Assembly: GCA_028023455.1 (NCBI GenBank) | Contig: JAQFVV010000316.1 | Location: 750,783 to 814,782 of the forward strand | Length of the DNA stretch: 64,000 nucleotides | DNA from: Epiperipatus broadwayi | Lineage: Eukaryota > Onychophora > Udeonychophora > Euonychophora > Peripatidae | Direction: 5' to 3' | Part shown: positions 52,417 to 64,000 of the stretch, piece after piece | Layout: every line of letters starts with the position of its first letter | Numbering within the stretch: the first letter of the stretch is position 1 | The notes under the pieces: model-generated | Database searches by the model: none | Told to the model about the DNA's origin: nothing | The model's input: the letters and a program-made list of their open reading frames with translations, nothing else | Program-made: the position numbers and the translations under genes

Positions 52417-54090
52417 TTAAGGTTCATGAATCATAACTCTGCTCCATTATTTCTGGCTTTAAAATTTTTATAAACTGCTAACAGTAAACAATATGGTTAT
52501 TTTTTTAATAAAAGATATATCAACCTATTCTTTTATTATTTAATTATAAGACTAATCACTCCAGAAATCAAATGATGTCCAAGTATCAGAAGTGACCAAT
52601 TGAGTTTCAGCTTGGGAATTTGTAACAGTTATTATACTTCCACTGCATTACTCTGCACATGATCTCTTTATCCCTAAAAAGTCAACGCAATGTGCTTAGA
52701 AAAGAATAAATAAATAAAGTTTAGGAAATATCTGGAAGAAATGACTTTCTTATAGTTTATTTAACAAGATACAATAATTACTAAGAAGAAAACATAATTA
52801 ATTATTGGTTTGATTAAAAATTATTTTAATCACATCTTTAAAAATAAATTTGACTAAAAGAAATTCTTACTAATGATCACTTTTGAATACTACATTCAGT
52901 CCAATAAAAATGCAAATATCTCATTATTTATTAGTGGCACAATATTTGAGCCAAATGAATTAGTCATTGATGTTAATATAGGTCGCTAAAACAGAACTAA
53001 TAAACTCTGTTCTCATGAAATAAGATTTAGTATTTTAATACACAATGCTCTTGTCTCAAAGTTTGACTTTAGATAAAGTTATAAAGGTTTATTTCAAAGA
53101 GTTGATGAGTTTTCAAGTAAGTAAGCAGTTCTTTAGTATTGACTGGTAAAGTGTTATCTTTAATATGTGATAATGTGGGTCAGCCAAATAAGTATTAGCA
53201 TGGTGCTGAAAACAACACATGGATAAAATATGGTACAATCCTTAGTACTGACTAACGGTTGTGACAACTTGAGCGTGAGCCTCATAATAGTGGGAGATGC
53301 ATTCACGACTTAAGTTTATTTTAAGAAGGCATTAGTAAATTTTTGATATAAAAATAAAGTATATATTTATTCAGCTATATGTTATGCAATCAAAGTGCTC
53401 TTTTATCTTTAAGATAATCTTTATAATATAAATGAGATCTGCTTCTAACATGAAGTTCATTATAAAATATTATTTTTTTAGGTAATCTTGCATCATTCAT
53501 TCATTTACTATGCCAAATCCAATCAAAATGTAATCTTATAATAATGGATTTGATCTTACGTTAGTCCTATTGTATTTTTAGAATTTTAAGGAACATCCTT
53601 AAATAAATTTTTCCAATACTTTTATATTACATCAATAGAGGGTTAAGTCTAAATGCCTTGCAATAAATGAAGTAAAATAACAACTCCATATATAACTAAG
53701 TTGTAGTAGTTATTTTACAATAATAAAATACTCTTATCATTTAATAAGTTAAAAATAGCAGCAACGCATTAACGCCCAGATTGTATCTTAACATTTAAGT
53801 CTAACTTTTTTTTTTTTAAAAAAAAATAACTATCCAGATATTTAAATTATCTCATATTCTCAAATTGACAACCATCCTTTTTTAATCACTGTCTGATAAA
53901 CAATTTGAATTTTTTGAACATTAATTAATATACCAAAGTTTTTATATAGTGCATTTAAAACATTGTGTTCTGTTAATCGTCTTTTGAACTGATATCAATA
54001 ACATAATCAATATAGTTCAAACCCAGAGCCCAAAAGATGACAATTATTGTTTTTACTTTTAATTGATTCAAATTAAAATTCCACAATCAG
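52417..54090. other. AT-rich, nothing recognised
   Basis: No gene or repeat family seen. Confidence 0.5.
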
Positions 54091-54093
54091 AAA

Positions 54094-55030
54094 TCATCAT
54101 CATCAAACATTATCAATCCATTACAGGATGAAAATCTCCCCAAGCTCAAACAATCTCCAATCTTTAGCTTCTTTTCTCCACAGCACTCCTGCACACTTTC
54201 TTGTTTCATCCACCCATCTCATTTGTAGTCTCTTTCTGGATCTTTTTCAATCTCTTGGAATTCAGTTTAAGATTTCAGTTGTCCATCTATTATCATCTCT
54301 TCTAGCAATATGTCCAGCCCAACTTCACTTCAGTCTTTTAATTTTTTTCAATGAGATCAATAACACCTATTTATTCTCTTAGCCATATATTGCATTTTCG
54401 ACCTCTTCTTGTTACTCCTAACATGCATCTCTCCATATTTCTTTGAGTGGTCTGAAATCTCCATATTGCTTTTCTATTAAGTGTCCAAGTCTCAGATCTA
54501 TAAGTAAGAACTGCTAAAACACATTTATTAAAAACCTTTCCTTTCAAACACACAGGCATATTTCCTTTTAATATCAAGTTATTTCTACTAAAAGCACTCC
54601 AACCAAGTTTAATTCTATGATTAATTTTATCCTTTATGTTTCCATCTGTATTAATAATCTGACCAAGATATTTGTAGCTGTTAACTTCTTCTAACTCATC
54701 ATATCTATTGGAAAATATGTATCATTTACACATACATTCATTCTGCCTTATCAGGCAACTGAGAAGAAAGACCATGGTATTTTTTGATCTTAAACTCGGA
54801 GGTAAGAAGCCAATAAACTCACCACACTGGCTAATGCATGTTGGTAAGGAGCCCATCCATGTTCATATACTATATGAATAATCACATAGTTATAACGGTT
54901 GCAACGACAAGAACGTATGGAGTGGACCTTAGCAATTTACCCTGCTCAGTTCCTTTAAGGCCTCCAAGAGGAAGTAAAGGATCCCCTTTCACTTAATAGC
55001 AAACTCCTTTCTGCAGCCATGATCAGAAAT
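54094..55030 (-). mobile_element. RTE LINE with internal deletion: leader joined to 3' part
   Basis: 54094-54705 matches the 3' portion of the 9.7-kb RTE (remnant RKAIWRFQTTQRNMERCMLG). Without any endonuclease or catalytic RT between, 54745-55030 matches its leader (CAACTGAGAAGAAAGACCAT and GGAGTGGACCTTAGCAATT, compare 12855 and 13020). The join is near 54710. A short non-autonomous derivative, or a single copy that lost its middle. Confidence 0.75.
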
Positions 55031-55034
55031 ATCT

Positions 55035-56015
55035 CCTACTATATATAATATTAGGATAAATGCTTTTAACATGTTTTTTTTTATATATATAACGCAAAGT
55101 ATTTTAAGGTTTCTCTTTAAACTTATATATATATATTCATTCTAAAGTTGGTTTTTTTTCTCCATAATTCTTTGCTTCTCTATTCATTACCATAAATATT
55201 TGTAAAACATTTTACTTAACTATCTATCATCATTTATTAATTTGATTATATATCCCGTTTTTGATAAATATTATCTTAGGTTAATATAGCTACTTATAAA
55301 AGTTTAAAAGCTATTTTGTTTTTCTTGAATGCTTACTTTTAGCTTATTTTATCTTTTTTTATCCATCAAGCCACGAGCCTTTTTATTAGTCATGTTTCTT
55401 CATTTGTCTGTGTCTATATCTAAATCCATTTACCTCTATTAATGTAACCATAGTTTTCCATTTATCATAGTTAGTCTTGATCTTTCTATTTTTTTTGTCA
55501 GTCTATCCATCTTTTTATTTTTAACTTATTTTTTGTCAATAATTGTTAACATTTTTTTTCCCTTAAAAAAAGTTCGTCAATATAAAACCATGAAAACAAC
55601 TTTTTTTAGAAATAGAAAATTATCTGACTAATTATTACTTATATATCGATAATTCTCACAAACTTTGGCAAAATGCCAAACATTTGAATTTGCAATGGAA
55701 TACAGAGTCATTCATTAAGAAAATATATAAAGCAGAATGAGAATTTAAAATAATAAGAACATAATATTAATAGAAAGAATCTTTGGAAACTAAGGAATAT
55801 ATGAATATATGAATGTAGAAGATGGAAAATGCAGACTGGTATAGGTTGAAAATACAAACTGAGGAGGTATAATTTCTATTTAGTGGGATAGTATAATAAT
55901 GGGAAAAACGTTAGGAAAAGGATGATTAATTGAACTATGCAATGGGTTTTGAGATAAAAGAAATAAAGTAATAGAAATTATAAAAATTATATTGTAAGAA
56001 TGGAAGCAGAAATAA
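55035..56015. other. AT-rich, nothing recognised
   Basis: No gene or repeat family seen. The minus-strand frame at 55880-56113 is hydrophobic and overlaps the Penelope-like fragment. Confidence 0.45.
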
Positions 56016-56019
56016 AACC

Positions 56020-56440
56020 CTACAATAACAGAGTGGTTCAGCATAAAAACACTTACAATAAAACTAAAACCAAATAGGAAGTCAATTCCATCTTTGTTGA
56101 GCATAAAAAACAACAGGACAAATTTGAACCCACATCTGCTAACATCATTTGCTCACAAAGACACGATACTAAATGTAAGATCGGAGAAGAATTACTCATA
56201 GCAAGTTATTCTAGGTCAATTAATTGAAGAGAAGCCTGCTTTGCCCTGTCCTGAAATTGGCAGGTATAACTAATTTGCATTCTTTTGCATAAATTTTCCT
56301 TCTAACAATGCAGTTTTTAACAAAATAGTAGCTATGAATATGAGAGCAAGAAGTCTCTCAAAAGCGCTCAGCTAATATAGCATTTTTCGATATATACTAG
56401 CTTCATTATCTGTACATACAGCACACATATATATAGTATA
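56020..56440 (+). pseudogene. Penelope-like GIY-YIG endonuclease relic with 3' tail
   Basis: Broken plus-strand reading gives RVVQHKNTYNKTKTK, SIFVEHKKQQDKFEP, ANIICSQRHDTKCKIGEELL and REACFAL, parallel to the endonuclease C-terminus at 26010-26254. Stops interrupt it at least three times. The tail (56310-56440) matches 4795-4915. The GIY-YIG core itself is gone. Confidence 0.78.
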
Positions 56441-59010
56441 ATAACATTAATGATTTGATTTGTTAAAAAGGAAAATATTCTGGATGAAATGGAAGTTAAA
56501 TATCATATTGGATGATGAACCAGTATGCTTACTATTATTCCCGATTTACTTTGTTGAGGAGGAAATTTTTTCTCAGAAGATCAATATCATCGAATTACAA
56601 TATCTTTTAATAATAATTGGTAAATATGTGAACTATAGCTTTTAAAATTCAAAGTTAAACCCAATACTAGTGGAAAAAATAAAATAATTATATCAAAATG
56701 CCTTTTATAATAAAATATACTCCATATTGTTAGCATTATTATTATCAAGATGGATGCTGAATGATTAAATTCTAGATTTTTCAGCATAAAATTCTAAATT
56801 GTTATTTTGTTAGTTGCAATTTATCAGGAATTAGACTTTTCTTTAGTAGTCAAACTGCATCTTATGGTATCTTATATATAAAATCCCTATTTTCTCTGTT
56901 GTCTGATTGGTTAATGTATGTTTGTTTGTAAGACTGTCACATGTCAAATTCACAACCAATTAAAAAATATTACATTTTTGCAAAGAAAGTAGTTTCACCA
57001 TTAATAAAAAATGCTTGGGAAAAAATCAGTACATGTGCTTTTAACCACAGACGTATAATATTTAAATCATGAAGAAAATGTGACTACAGTATATAAATTC
57101 ATGTTTGAAATGTGATATTTTGTTAGGGGGAAAATAGATGGTATTGTACCATATTTATATTTAGTTTTAGGTAGCGTATAATTAAAGTCAAAACGATAGC
57201 TTTCAGGCCAGTGTACAATTCTGACATTTATTTATATAATATTAACATCTTTTGTTTAATTTACATTAAATCTCTAAAAAAAATTGTTAAAGCAATCAAT
57301 TAAAAAAACATAGCCTATTTAGGTCAGGTACATCTGGTATATATATTGTAACCAGTTGGCTTACATAGCATACACTAATATAGTGTGTGTGCATAAATGT
57401 ATACGTAAAATAAAGGAAAAGTAGAAATAAACCCAGAATAAATTTTTGTAGATTTTTTTTTTTATATATTTCCTAAAATTAAATCATAATATGTAAAGGG
57501 TTAAATAATAACTCTGATTTAAAATAAAAATTGTTTTATAAATTAAACTTTTAAAAGGTCTGATAAATATTATTTGTAATTCTGATTTTGAAATTTAAAT
57601 ATAAGCTTGTTTTTTTGATACTTTTGAAAAAAATGTCTATTTTTGAAATCTTTAATTAATTTGTAAATTTTTATTGTCTAAATGAAAACATGTATATGTT
57701 TTCAAAAGGATTATCACACCTTTGGTCAAATTCCAAAGATTAAAGTAAAAACACGAAAATCACACTTTGATAGAAATTTCCAGCTTGTTTTCAAATGGAT
57801 TAAAGTTAATTGAAAACAGCCACTGTGTTTTTGTCACCTGACTTAACCGAGTTTATAAAAGACTGATTAAAAATATATCAGTTAGTCTGGATAGTGATTT
57901 TGAAAAGAACAGTTCTGCTTGCAGTTTTGTAAGAGTTGGTCAGAAGAGTTTTTAATATTTTAAGTAGTGACCAACTAGGTCAACTGCAAAAGTCTGGGTA
58001 ATGATTTTTGAAGAGAACAGGTCAGCTGCAGAATTGGTTATAATATTTTGTTGCAGCTTGTTGAAGTTTGCAGCAGTTGGATTTAGCTGATCATAGAGTT
58101 GGAAAAATAGTTACCATGAATTGATATAGCTGAAGGCAGAACAGTAGATTCAGAAGCTACTAATATTTCCTTCTCAGGAGTTTGAATTCACTTGGAGAAA
58201 ATGACCCACTTTTTTGTGCTGTAATTCATAGCCTTAAACAGAGAGGATAGTTTCTTGTCTAAAATTTATTAAATCAAAACAGCTGCTTGTCTTGAATAAT
58301 CCTAGATAGAAAGTGACCAACTACAGATCAAGAGTTTATATGGATTGCATACTTTTACATGATGATGACAACAAACATGGATTATATTTTTCTAATGGAT
58401 CAAAAGAACTAGCTTGCTAAATAAATAATTATATAGATGCTGACTATCTAAAGGCAGAGAAACCCATATAAATGTATATACAGCTGTGGTGAGTAGAGTT
58501 ATATATAAAAACCAAATTTTAAATAATTTCTTTAGTAAAATGACATTTTAAAAGTGATACGTGAATTTGTGCTTTTTATGTTTATTGTGGGTGTATAGTT
58601 GAGGAGGGCTGTGAGGATGCAGTGTGTTTATGGTGCTCTGAAGTATATGCTTGGCACTATCCAGATCTGGATATTGAGATCCTAGAGTAGTCCAGCAGTG
58701 TGTGTATATAGGCCTCATAAATAGGCCTTGGTCTCATAAATCGACCAAATGAATAAGCCCCTAAGACTCACAGAAGCTGAGCAGGGCTGGCTCAGTGCCC
58801 AATTTTTCCTAGCTCCTACTCTTAGTTGGATGATTCCTTTAAGTACAAGAGAGGTAGTGCTTAAAAATGAGATATTTTCTCATGACATCATGGGGTATTG
58901 TGTACTTGGTCCATGCTTAGCTGTCCACTTATCATGGCACGAGGAGCTTTAACTCATGTATTCACTTTTCCTCTCTCATCTTGCCTACTTTATCAGCATT
59001 AAGTAATCAA
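56441..59010. other. Non-coding, nothing recognised
   Basis: No frame over 70 codons and no motif. The small AUG frame at 58749-58952 (+) shows no recognisable domain. Confidence 0.5.
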
Positions 59011-59012
59011 TC

Positions 59013-59106
59013 AGAAAGACATTTTAAAATTTATATATTTTCTTAATTCAATAAAATGATTGTATCTTTCGTTTATAAAAAAAAAAAAGAGAGAAAGACA
59101 TTTTAA
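59013..59106 (+). mobile_element. 64-bp retroposed insert with 15-bp duplication
   Basis: The perfect 15-bp repeat AGAAAGACATTTTAA at 59013-59027 and 59092-59106 brackets 64 bases ending in an A-run of about 12. This has the marks of target-primed insertion of a very short, 5'-truncated poly(A) RNA. The source is unknown. Confidence 0.7.
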
Positions 59107-59310
59107 GTCAATAAACAATCATCTGTTAAAAATTTGATCGGATTTATTTTAAGGGGGAAAAAATGCTATATTCAACAAAAAGAATAATTGCAAAAATAAC
59201 TTTTATCATTGTGACAAGTATGTAAATTTTATGTATATTCAAAATGGAATTATTAATTATAAAAGTAATGTTATTTAATGTTATTTATTGTTTGACAAAA
59301 TTAAATTTAT

Positions 59311-59420
59311 AAATAATCTGTGCGCGCATATATCAATGCTTCTCAAATAATCTGTGCGCGCATATATATCAATGCTTGTCAAATAATCTGTGCGTACATA
59401 TATGTCAATGCTTGTCAAAT
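59311..59420. repeat. Minisatellite, three units of 34-37 bp
   Basis: AATAATCTGTGCGCGCATAT, then TCAATGCTTGTC, is repeated three times head to tail, with the third unit diverged (GTGCGTACATATATG). Each unit includes alternating GCGCGC or similar. Confidence 0.85.
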
Positions 59421-62400
59421 AAGACATATATGCAAATGATAATTATGGTGTTATTGAATATTAATTATATATTATAAATCGCACGTCTGTGCACATATAT
59501 ATGTAAACTATAATAATAATATGAATTGTAATCTTGTAAATTAATGTAGCAATTTGAATTTTGAATGGTAAATATTGTCAATTAATGTAATAACTTGAAT
59601 TTTGTAGTAATCTTGTAAATTATAGAATGATGACTTTATTATTGTGTATCATTCAAAATCAGAACCCTTATAAGACCTTATTTATTTTTGTTGTTATTAA
59701 TAAACTTATATTTAATTGTTAAAAATTGTATTCCATCATCTCTTGGTCACATACAGTAATAGAGCTTGTGTTCCTGAGCTAGATTTGGACATGGATAAAT
59801 GGGGATGTGCACTTAGTGCTTTGGGCATCCAGTGATGATCAATCATCATCCTGGTTGGCACATAAGATTATACTCTTTAAAGCCCGTGCACTATATTTTA
59901 TTTTAATTTAATCTTGTTAAAAATTTAAGTTTATAGTTGGTCAGTACAAGTGGTCAGAGCATTGATGATGATCAGCATGCTTTAAATGTCCCAGCATTAT
60001 TGATTTGATTTCTGTTTATTGTGTATTTTAATGGATGGGCACTAAGCTGGTGCATCCAAGTTATGTTTATATAATTGCCCAGGCTGGCAAAGGCTCAATA
60101 GTTAGCCTGGTCTAAAGAAGACCCATTTTCAATCCAGTCACAAGGTTGACTGTTGATTTATATATTTTATTGTACAATTTTGTTTATGCCCATCAATGAT
60201 GATGATGGATGATTATTTATTTTGAGTATTACTCATAATTACTTGGACTTATTAATTTTAAATTATAATGCTGGTGGTTAATTATGCTTTTAGTTGCTCT
60301 TCTGAGTTAATTGGCTGGTCTCTCAATGTTCTCAGAGATGCTCTAATCTCATACTCTTATATCTTTAAATATTTACTTATATATATATTTTTCAAATTAT
60401 TGATATTTGTATTTCAATAAATTTACTGGGGTTGATGATGATTTTGCCATCACCCAGTTCCAGTCCATCAACTTACCACCCACCCCATCCCCTTACAATA
60501 TATATATATATAATTATGTCAGTAAGTAATATATTTGAGCACATTAATGAAAGATTAAGGATTTAACAATTTGATTTGAGTTTTTTTAAATTACACCTTG
60601 CAGGTAAAATTTGATTTGCAACTTTCAGCTTTAAATCTATCAGTCTGTTATTTTGCTGAGCCACTCAGAATAGTTAAGACATTGTTTATATATTATTCAG
60701 TGACAATAAATTATTGTACGAATAGTTAAAATCTGTATAAAGTATTTTACTAATGTGAACAAACAAATGCATATTTAAAATTTTAATTACAATATTATAA
60801 TAAAAAATTAGCATGTTAAAGTAGATGATTTAACATTTGAAAAGAGCACAAAACGTGCAGAAAAAAGCTTTCTATGTGTAATTATTATTAACATACATAG
60901 ATCTGTATAGATATTAAATTAAACATCGTTCAATATATATGTAAACAAAGAGAGCAAACCACCATGCCCCAGGCTATGATTTGTCCATGATTTTTTTTAT
61001 TTTTATTATAACTATTAGATTAATTATTTTTTAATAAAATGCATTAGTACTATCCATGGACAAAAATTTAATAATAATATTTGAATTTCCAGATCTAATA
61101 CCATTATTTTTGAAATCGTGGATTGTAGTTCACTGTTTCTACTAACACACACACACATTAAAAATTCAAAGGGGGAGGGAGAGTCCTAATGCAATAACCT
61201 ATTCCATAAGAAATAAAATCACTTTTTATTCATAATTTTCTGATTCTAATATTAAAATATAAAAATTAATAAAATATATACAGATGCTATTGGGTAAGAC
61301 AATTAGACCTTCATTGACAAAAATTTTAAAAATTTCAAGAATAGAAGATCCTAATTTAGACATCACAATAAACCCAACATCATGTCATTTCACTTTATTT
61401 GAGCATTTGCTCTTTCACAAAAATCGTTACAATTTATTCAATTAAATTTTCTTTCTTTAAAGAATGAGTTTTATTAAGGGCAATTATAAATCTTAAATCT
61501 TGACGGCTCCTTCGCCACCAGCATGAACCTCCATTCACTGGTTCATATCAAGTAACTTACATTAGTATTTTCATATTAGTCTGGTAATGAGATATTACAT
61601 ATGTATTAGTGTGGCAATAACTTCCTAATCTTGCAATCATGGAAAATAATGTCTACACAGGAGCTTTTGACAAATATAATCTATCAATTAAAGATTTATT
61701 TGGAAATAAAACAAATGTCTACAAACACACATTTACGTTTTTTTGGTAAGAAATTATTTTCCACCATCTAAACTTATAAAGATCTATTTTGAAAAACTGC
61801 CACCTGTAACTTTATTTAGTCGAAATAAAACAAACATGCTTACATTTTTTGCAAGAAACGATCTTTCAACAAGTAAACTTTTAGCAATATAAATTTATTA
61901 CAAGTGGTAACCAAACCAAAAAAAACCAAAACAATATGCATAGACATAACCATGCATTTCTGTCCATTTACAAAAATGTTGTTTTTTACCATCACTGCAG
62001 CAGTGGAATAATATTTTTTTTTTACTTGAACCATATTCTGTTAAGAATAGTTACTCTCTTTCAACAATCCTAAATGAAATAGCACCATTGTTTGGCTGAA
62101 CTGTGGATATAAAGTACTAAATTTTAATCATTTATTTACTATGCACATTCACTTTGCAACAATTAAAGATGGACAGTGAATTCTATGTACGTTATTTTCA
62201 CCAGATGAACGATTACTCATGTCAGCATTCTTTTATGTCATCACAGTATATTTTAAATTGTAAAATGGTGGGCAAAACCAATATTTTGTCTAATTACTTT
62301 CTTCTCATTAGAATATTATGTAATATTTACTTACAAAAATAATTCATTTTCTTTTTAGAAGATTGTAAATATGTATAATTCAGGCTTTATATAACATTTC

Positions 62401-62580
62401 TTTGTTGCCAGTAACTTTTATCATTGCCAGATTAATATATAATAACCTTTTCATTTATTCCATGATGCAATATTACTGCTACTATATTCAGATTTTTTAT
62501 TACATATTATTACTGATATAAGAATTATTTCTATTACTTAAAATACACTGTACAGTCTTACACATCCCTGCACATATAAT
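59421..62580. other. Non-coding, nothing recognised
   Basis: Two short dinucleotide runs, (AT) near 60500 and (AC) near 61145, are the only repeats seen. No coding or RNA feature is supported. Confidence 0.5.
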
Positions 62581-62583
62581 GTA

Positions 62584-62713
62584 ATATATAAGGGATTCAA
62601 ACTCAGACTTTTACATGACCTCAACTCTCCATGATCAGATGGGTCAGCAATATGAGATGGCATGGAGAGTTGAGGGTCATGTGAAAGTCTGAGTTTGAAT
62701 CCCTTATATATTA
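62584..62713 (+). repeat. Foldback with tRNA-like centre
   Basis: Inverted arms of about 50 bases (62584-62633 and 62661-62713) share AAGGGATTCAAACTCAGAC. From 62633, GATCAGATGGGTCAGC to GAGTTTGAATCCC spans about 72 nt and resembles a tRNA with box B near its end. It matches 32386-32464, where only one arm exists. Possibly a tRNA-derived SINE that inserted as an inverted partial dimer. Confidence 0.6.
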
Positions 62714-63112
62714 AATGAGTAATGTGAAATGATTCAGTCAGATTTCATAAAGAATGTTATTTTAAGATCACATTTTTTCATTTTTCAGAAGTGAAAGCTC
62801 AGAAGTATATTATTGATTGCATTGTATTTTGTATGTCTGATACACCTATCTCCATCATTGCATTTTTGGTAAAATGGAAACTTTGTTAGTAGAATTTTGG
62901 ACTTCATAGTTTATGGATTGCAACCCCAATTATGCTCTTTCTAGTGCTTAAACTTTTTATGAACTCTCAGCAATAAGTCATGTGACTACATATTTACAGA
63001 TTTGCATGCAAATAGAAAAAAAGATTGGAATCAGATTGCTCTGTGTTAATTGGTTCAGTGAGATGACCAATGGCATGAAAGATTTAGAACAAATAGGCTT
63101 TATACCAAATTA

Positions 63113-63218
63113 TGGAACAAAGACAGTAAGATAAAAAATGAAGAAAAGAGAATGACAGAAAAAGTGGAACAAAGACAGTAAGATAAAAAATGAAGAAGAG
63201 AATGACAGAAAAAGCACA
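63113..63218. repeat. Tandem duplication, two units of about 53 bp
   Basis: GGAACAAAGACAGTAAGATA, then a segment with GAGAATGACAGAAAAAG, appears twice in direct succession, with one small indel. Confidence 0.88.
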
Positions 63219-63380
63219 GAGAAGAGTCAAAAGAGATTGCTTTAATCAAAAATACTATCTGGCCTTTGGTCCCCTAACAGTTTGACAAAACACTAGAATA
63301 CACTTTTTTCAGCCCCATTTTATTTATCCATAGTTGATCCATATAACTGAAGGTCAGTCCACTATTTTTTTTTTAATATT

Positions 63381-63480
63381 ATGAGTGCTGGTTCAGCACA
63401 AAATGCATCTCGGAAAGTCATTTGTCTTCTTTATTTATATGAATTTAAAAAGAATAAAGAAATATGGAGGTTGTTTAATA
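63381..63480 (+). ncRNA. Degenerate hammerhead-like unit, copy 1
   Basis: AUUAUGA replaces CUGAUGA; stem II GUGCUG-GUU-CAGCAC is intact; AAAAU replaces GAAAU. A shared tail follows (GTCATTTGTCTTC, TTTATTTATATGAATTT, GGTTGTTTAATATATCTAT), identical in order to copy 2. Confidence 0.55.
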
Positions 63481-63774
63481 TATCTATAAAGATATTACCA
63501 CATGGCAAAGAGAAAATTGAATAACTCCATGTGTGTGTATGTTTAAAATAAAAAAAATCAGATATATTAATCTTTAAGTGAGATTTAAAGTTTATATCTG
63601 TGCTAAAGATAATCTCTAGTTTAGAAAATGTTTAGTAATAATCATTATTGTATTTATCTGAGATGGATGGTGTTAAAGTTGTGAGTACAGTGAGTTTGAC
63701 AATGGTAAATAAAAATGTAACAACTTACTATAGATAAATACTCTTCCTATAATAGAGATATATATGGGAAATAG

Positions 63775-63905
63775 TGGCCTGGGACAACTGATGAGTGCTG
63801 TTTCAGCAAAAATGCACCTTGTGGGTCATTTGTCTTTTATTGTATCTTTATTTATATGAATTTAAAAAGAATGGGAAAGTATGAAGGTTGTTTAATATAT
63901 CTATA
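63775..63905 (+). ncRNA. Hammerhead-like unit, copy 2
   Basis: CUGAUGA (63788-63794) is intact. Stem II pairs UGCUG with CAGCA. AAAA stands where GAAA is required. GACAA before the core can pair with UUGUC after it (stem I), and AAUG with CAUU (stem III). Together with copy 1, about 395 bases upstream in direct orientation, it suggests terminal repeats of a Penelope-like element. Confidence 0.6.
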
Positions 63906-64000
63906 AACTTATTAATTTTTGTGAAATGGTAATTATTTTATTTAAAAGATATAAAATATAATATTACAAAATGCATTTATCAACAGTCATATTCAGTATT

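Overview
This is an AT-rich, intergenic, repeat-dominated stretch of an animal nuclear genome, most likely an invertebrate. The evidence is the resident repeats: several LINE clades, Penelope-like elements, tRNA-derived SINEs, hAT and Tigger-type DNA transposons, and very long trinucleotide arrays. I see no bacterial-style operon and no host gene with recognisable exons. The species cannot be fixed from the sequence; an arthropod, mollusc or cnidarian would all fit. All sizeable coding potential belongs to mobile elements, and only one reading frame (ORF2 of a CR1-like LINE, about 15.86-18.71 kb) is long and unbroken.

Layout. 0-5 kb: a probable Tigger-type element (713-4485) followed by a foldback holding a Penelope-like tail. 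5-9 kb: two tRNA-derived SINEs, a LINE C-terminal scrap and a foldback MITE. 9.6-14.6 kb: a decayed RTE LINE split by a hammerhead-bearing foldback. 15.4-23.9 kb: two LINEs in opposite orientations separated and bounded by three (AAT)n arrays. 25.7-26.4 kb: a Penelope-like GIY-YIG fragment. 26.5-31.6 kb: nothing recognisable. 31.7-42.0 kb: SINEs, RTE fragments and a cluster of hammerhead-bearing foldbacks. 42.4-43.0 kb: a 590-bp compound AAC/AAT/AAG array. 43.5-48.35 kb: a hAT transposon with a perfect 8-bp target duplication, carrying a nested Tigger-type element and two hammerhead-family foldbacks. 49.4-50.5 kb: two truncated LINEs again abutting (AAT)n arrays. 51-56.3 kb: a SINE, another hammerhead-family foldback, an internally deleted RTE and a second Penelope-like fragment. 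56.3-64 kb: mostly unassigned, with small tandem repeats and two directly repeated hammerhead-like units at the end.

The most interesting content is a set of short palindromic elements that carry hammerhead ribozyme cores. The best one (45863-46238) is flanked by a perfect 17-bp target duplication and has a core-complete hammerhead in each arm, on opposite strands. Related copies have 12-15 bp duplications and an asymmetric arm layout. They look like non-autonomous, Penelope-related retroelements that moved as inverted dimers or by a twin-priming-like route. The second theme is that two unrelated LINE families both lie inside (AAT)n arrays with a fixed strand relationship, suggesting microsatellite-targeted insertion.
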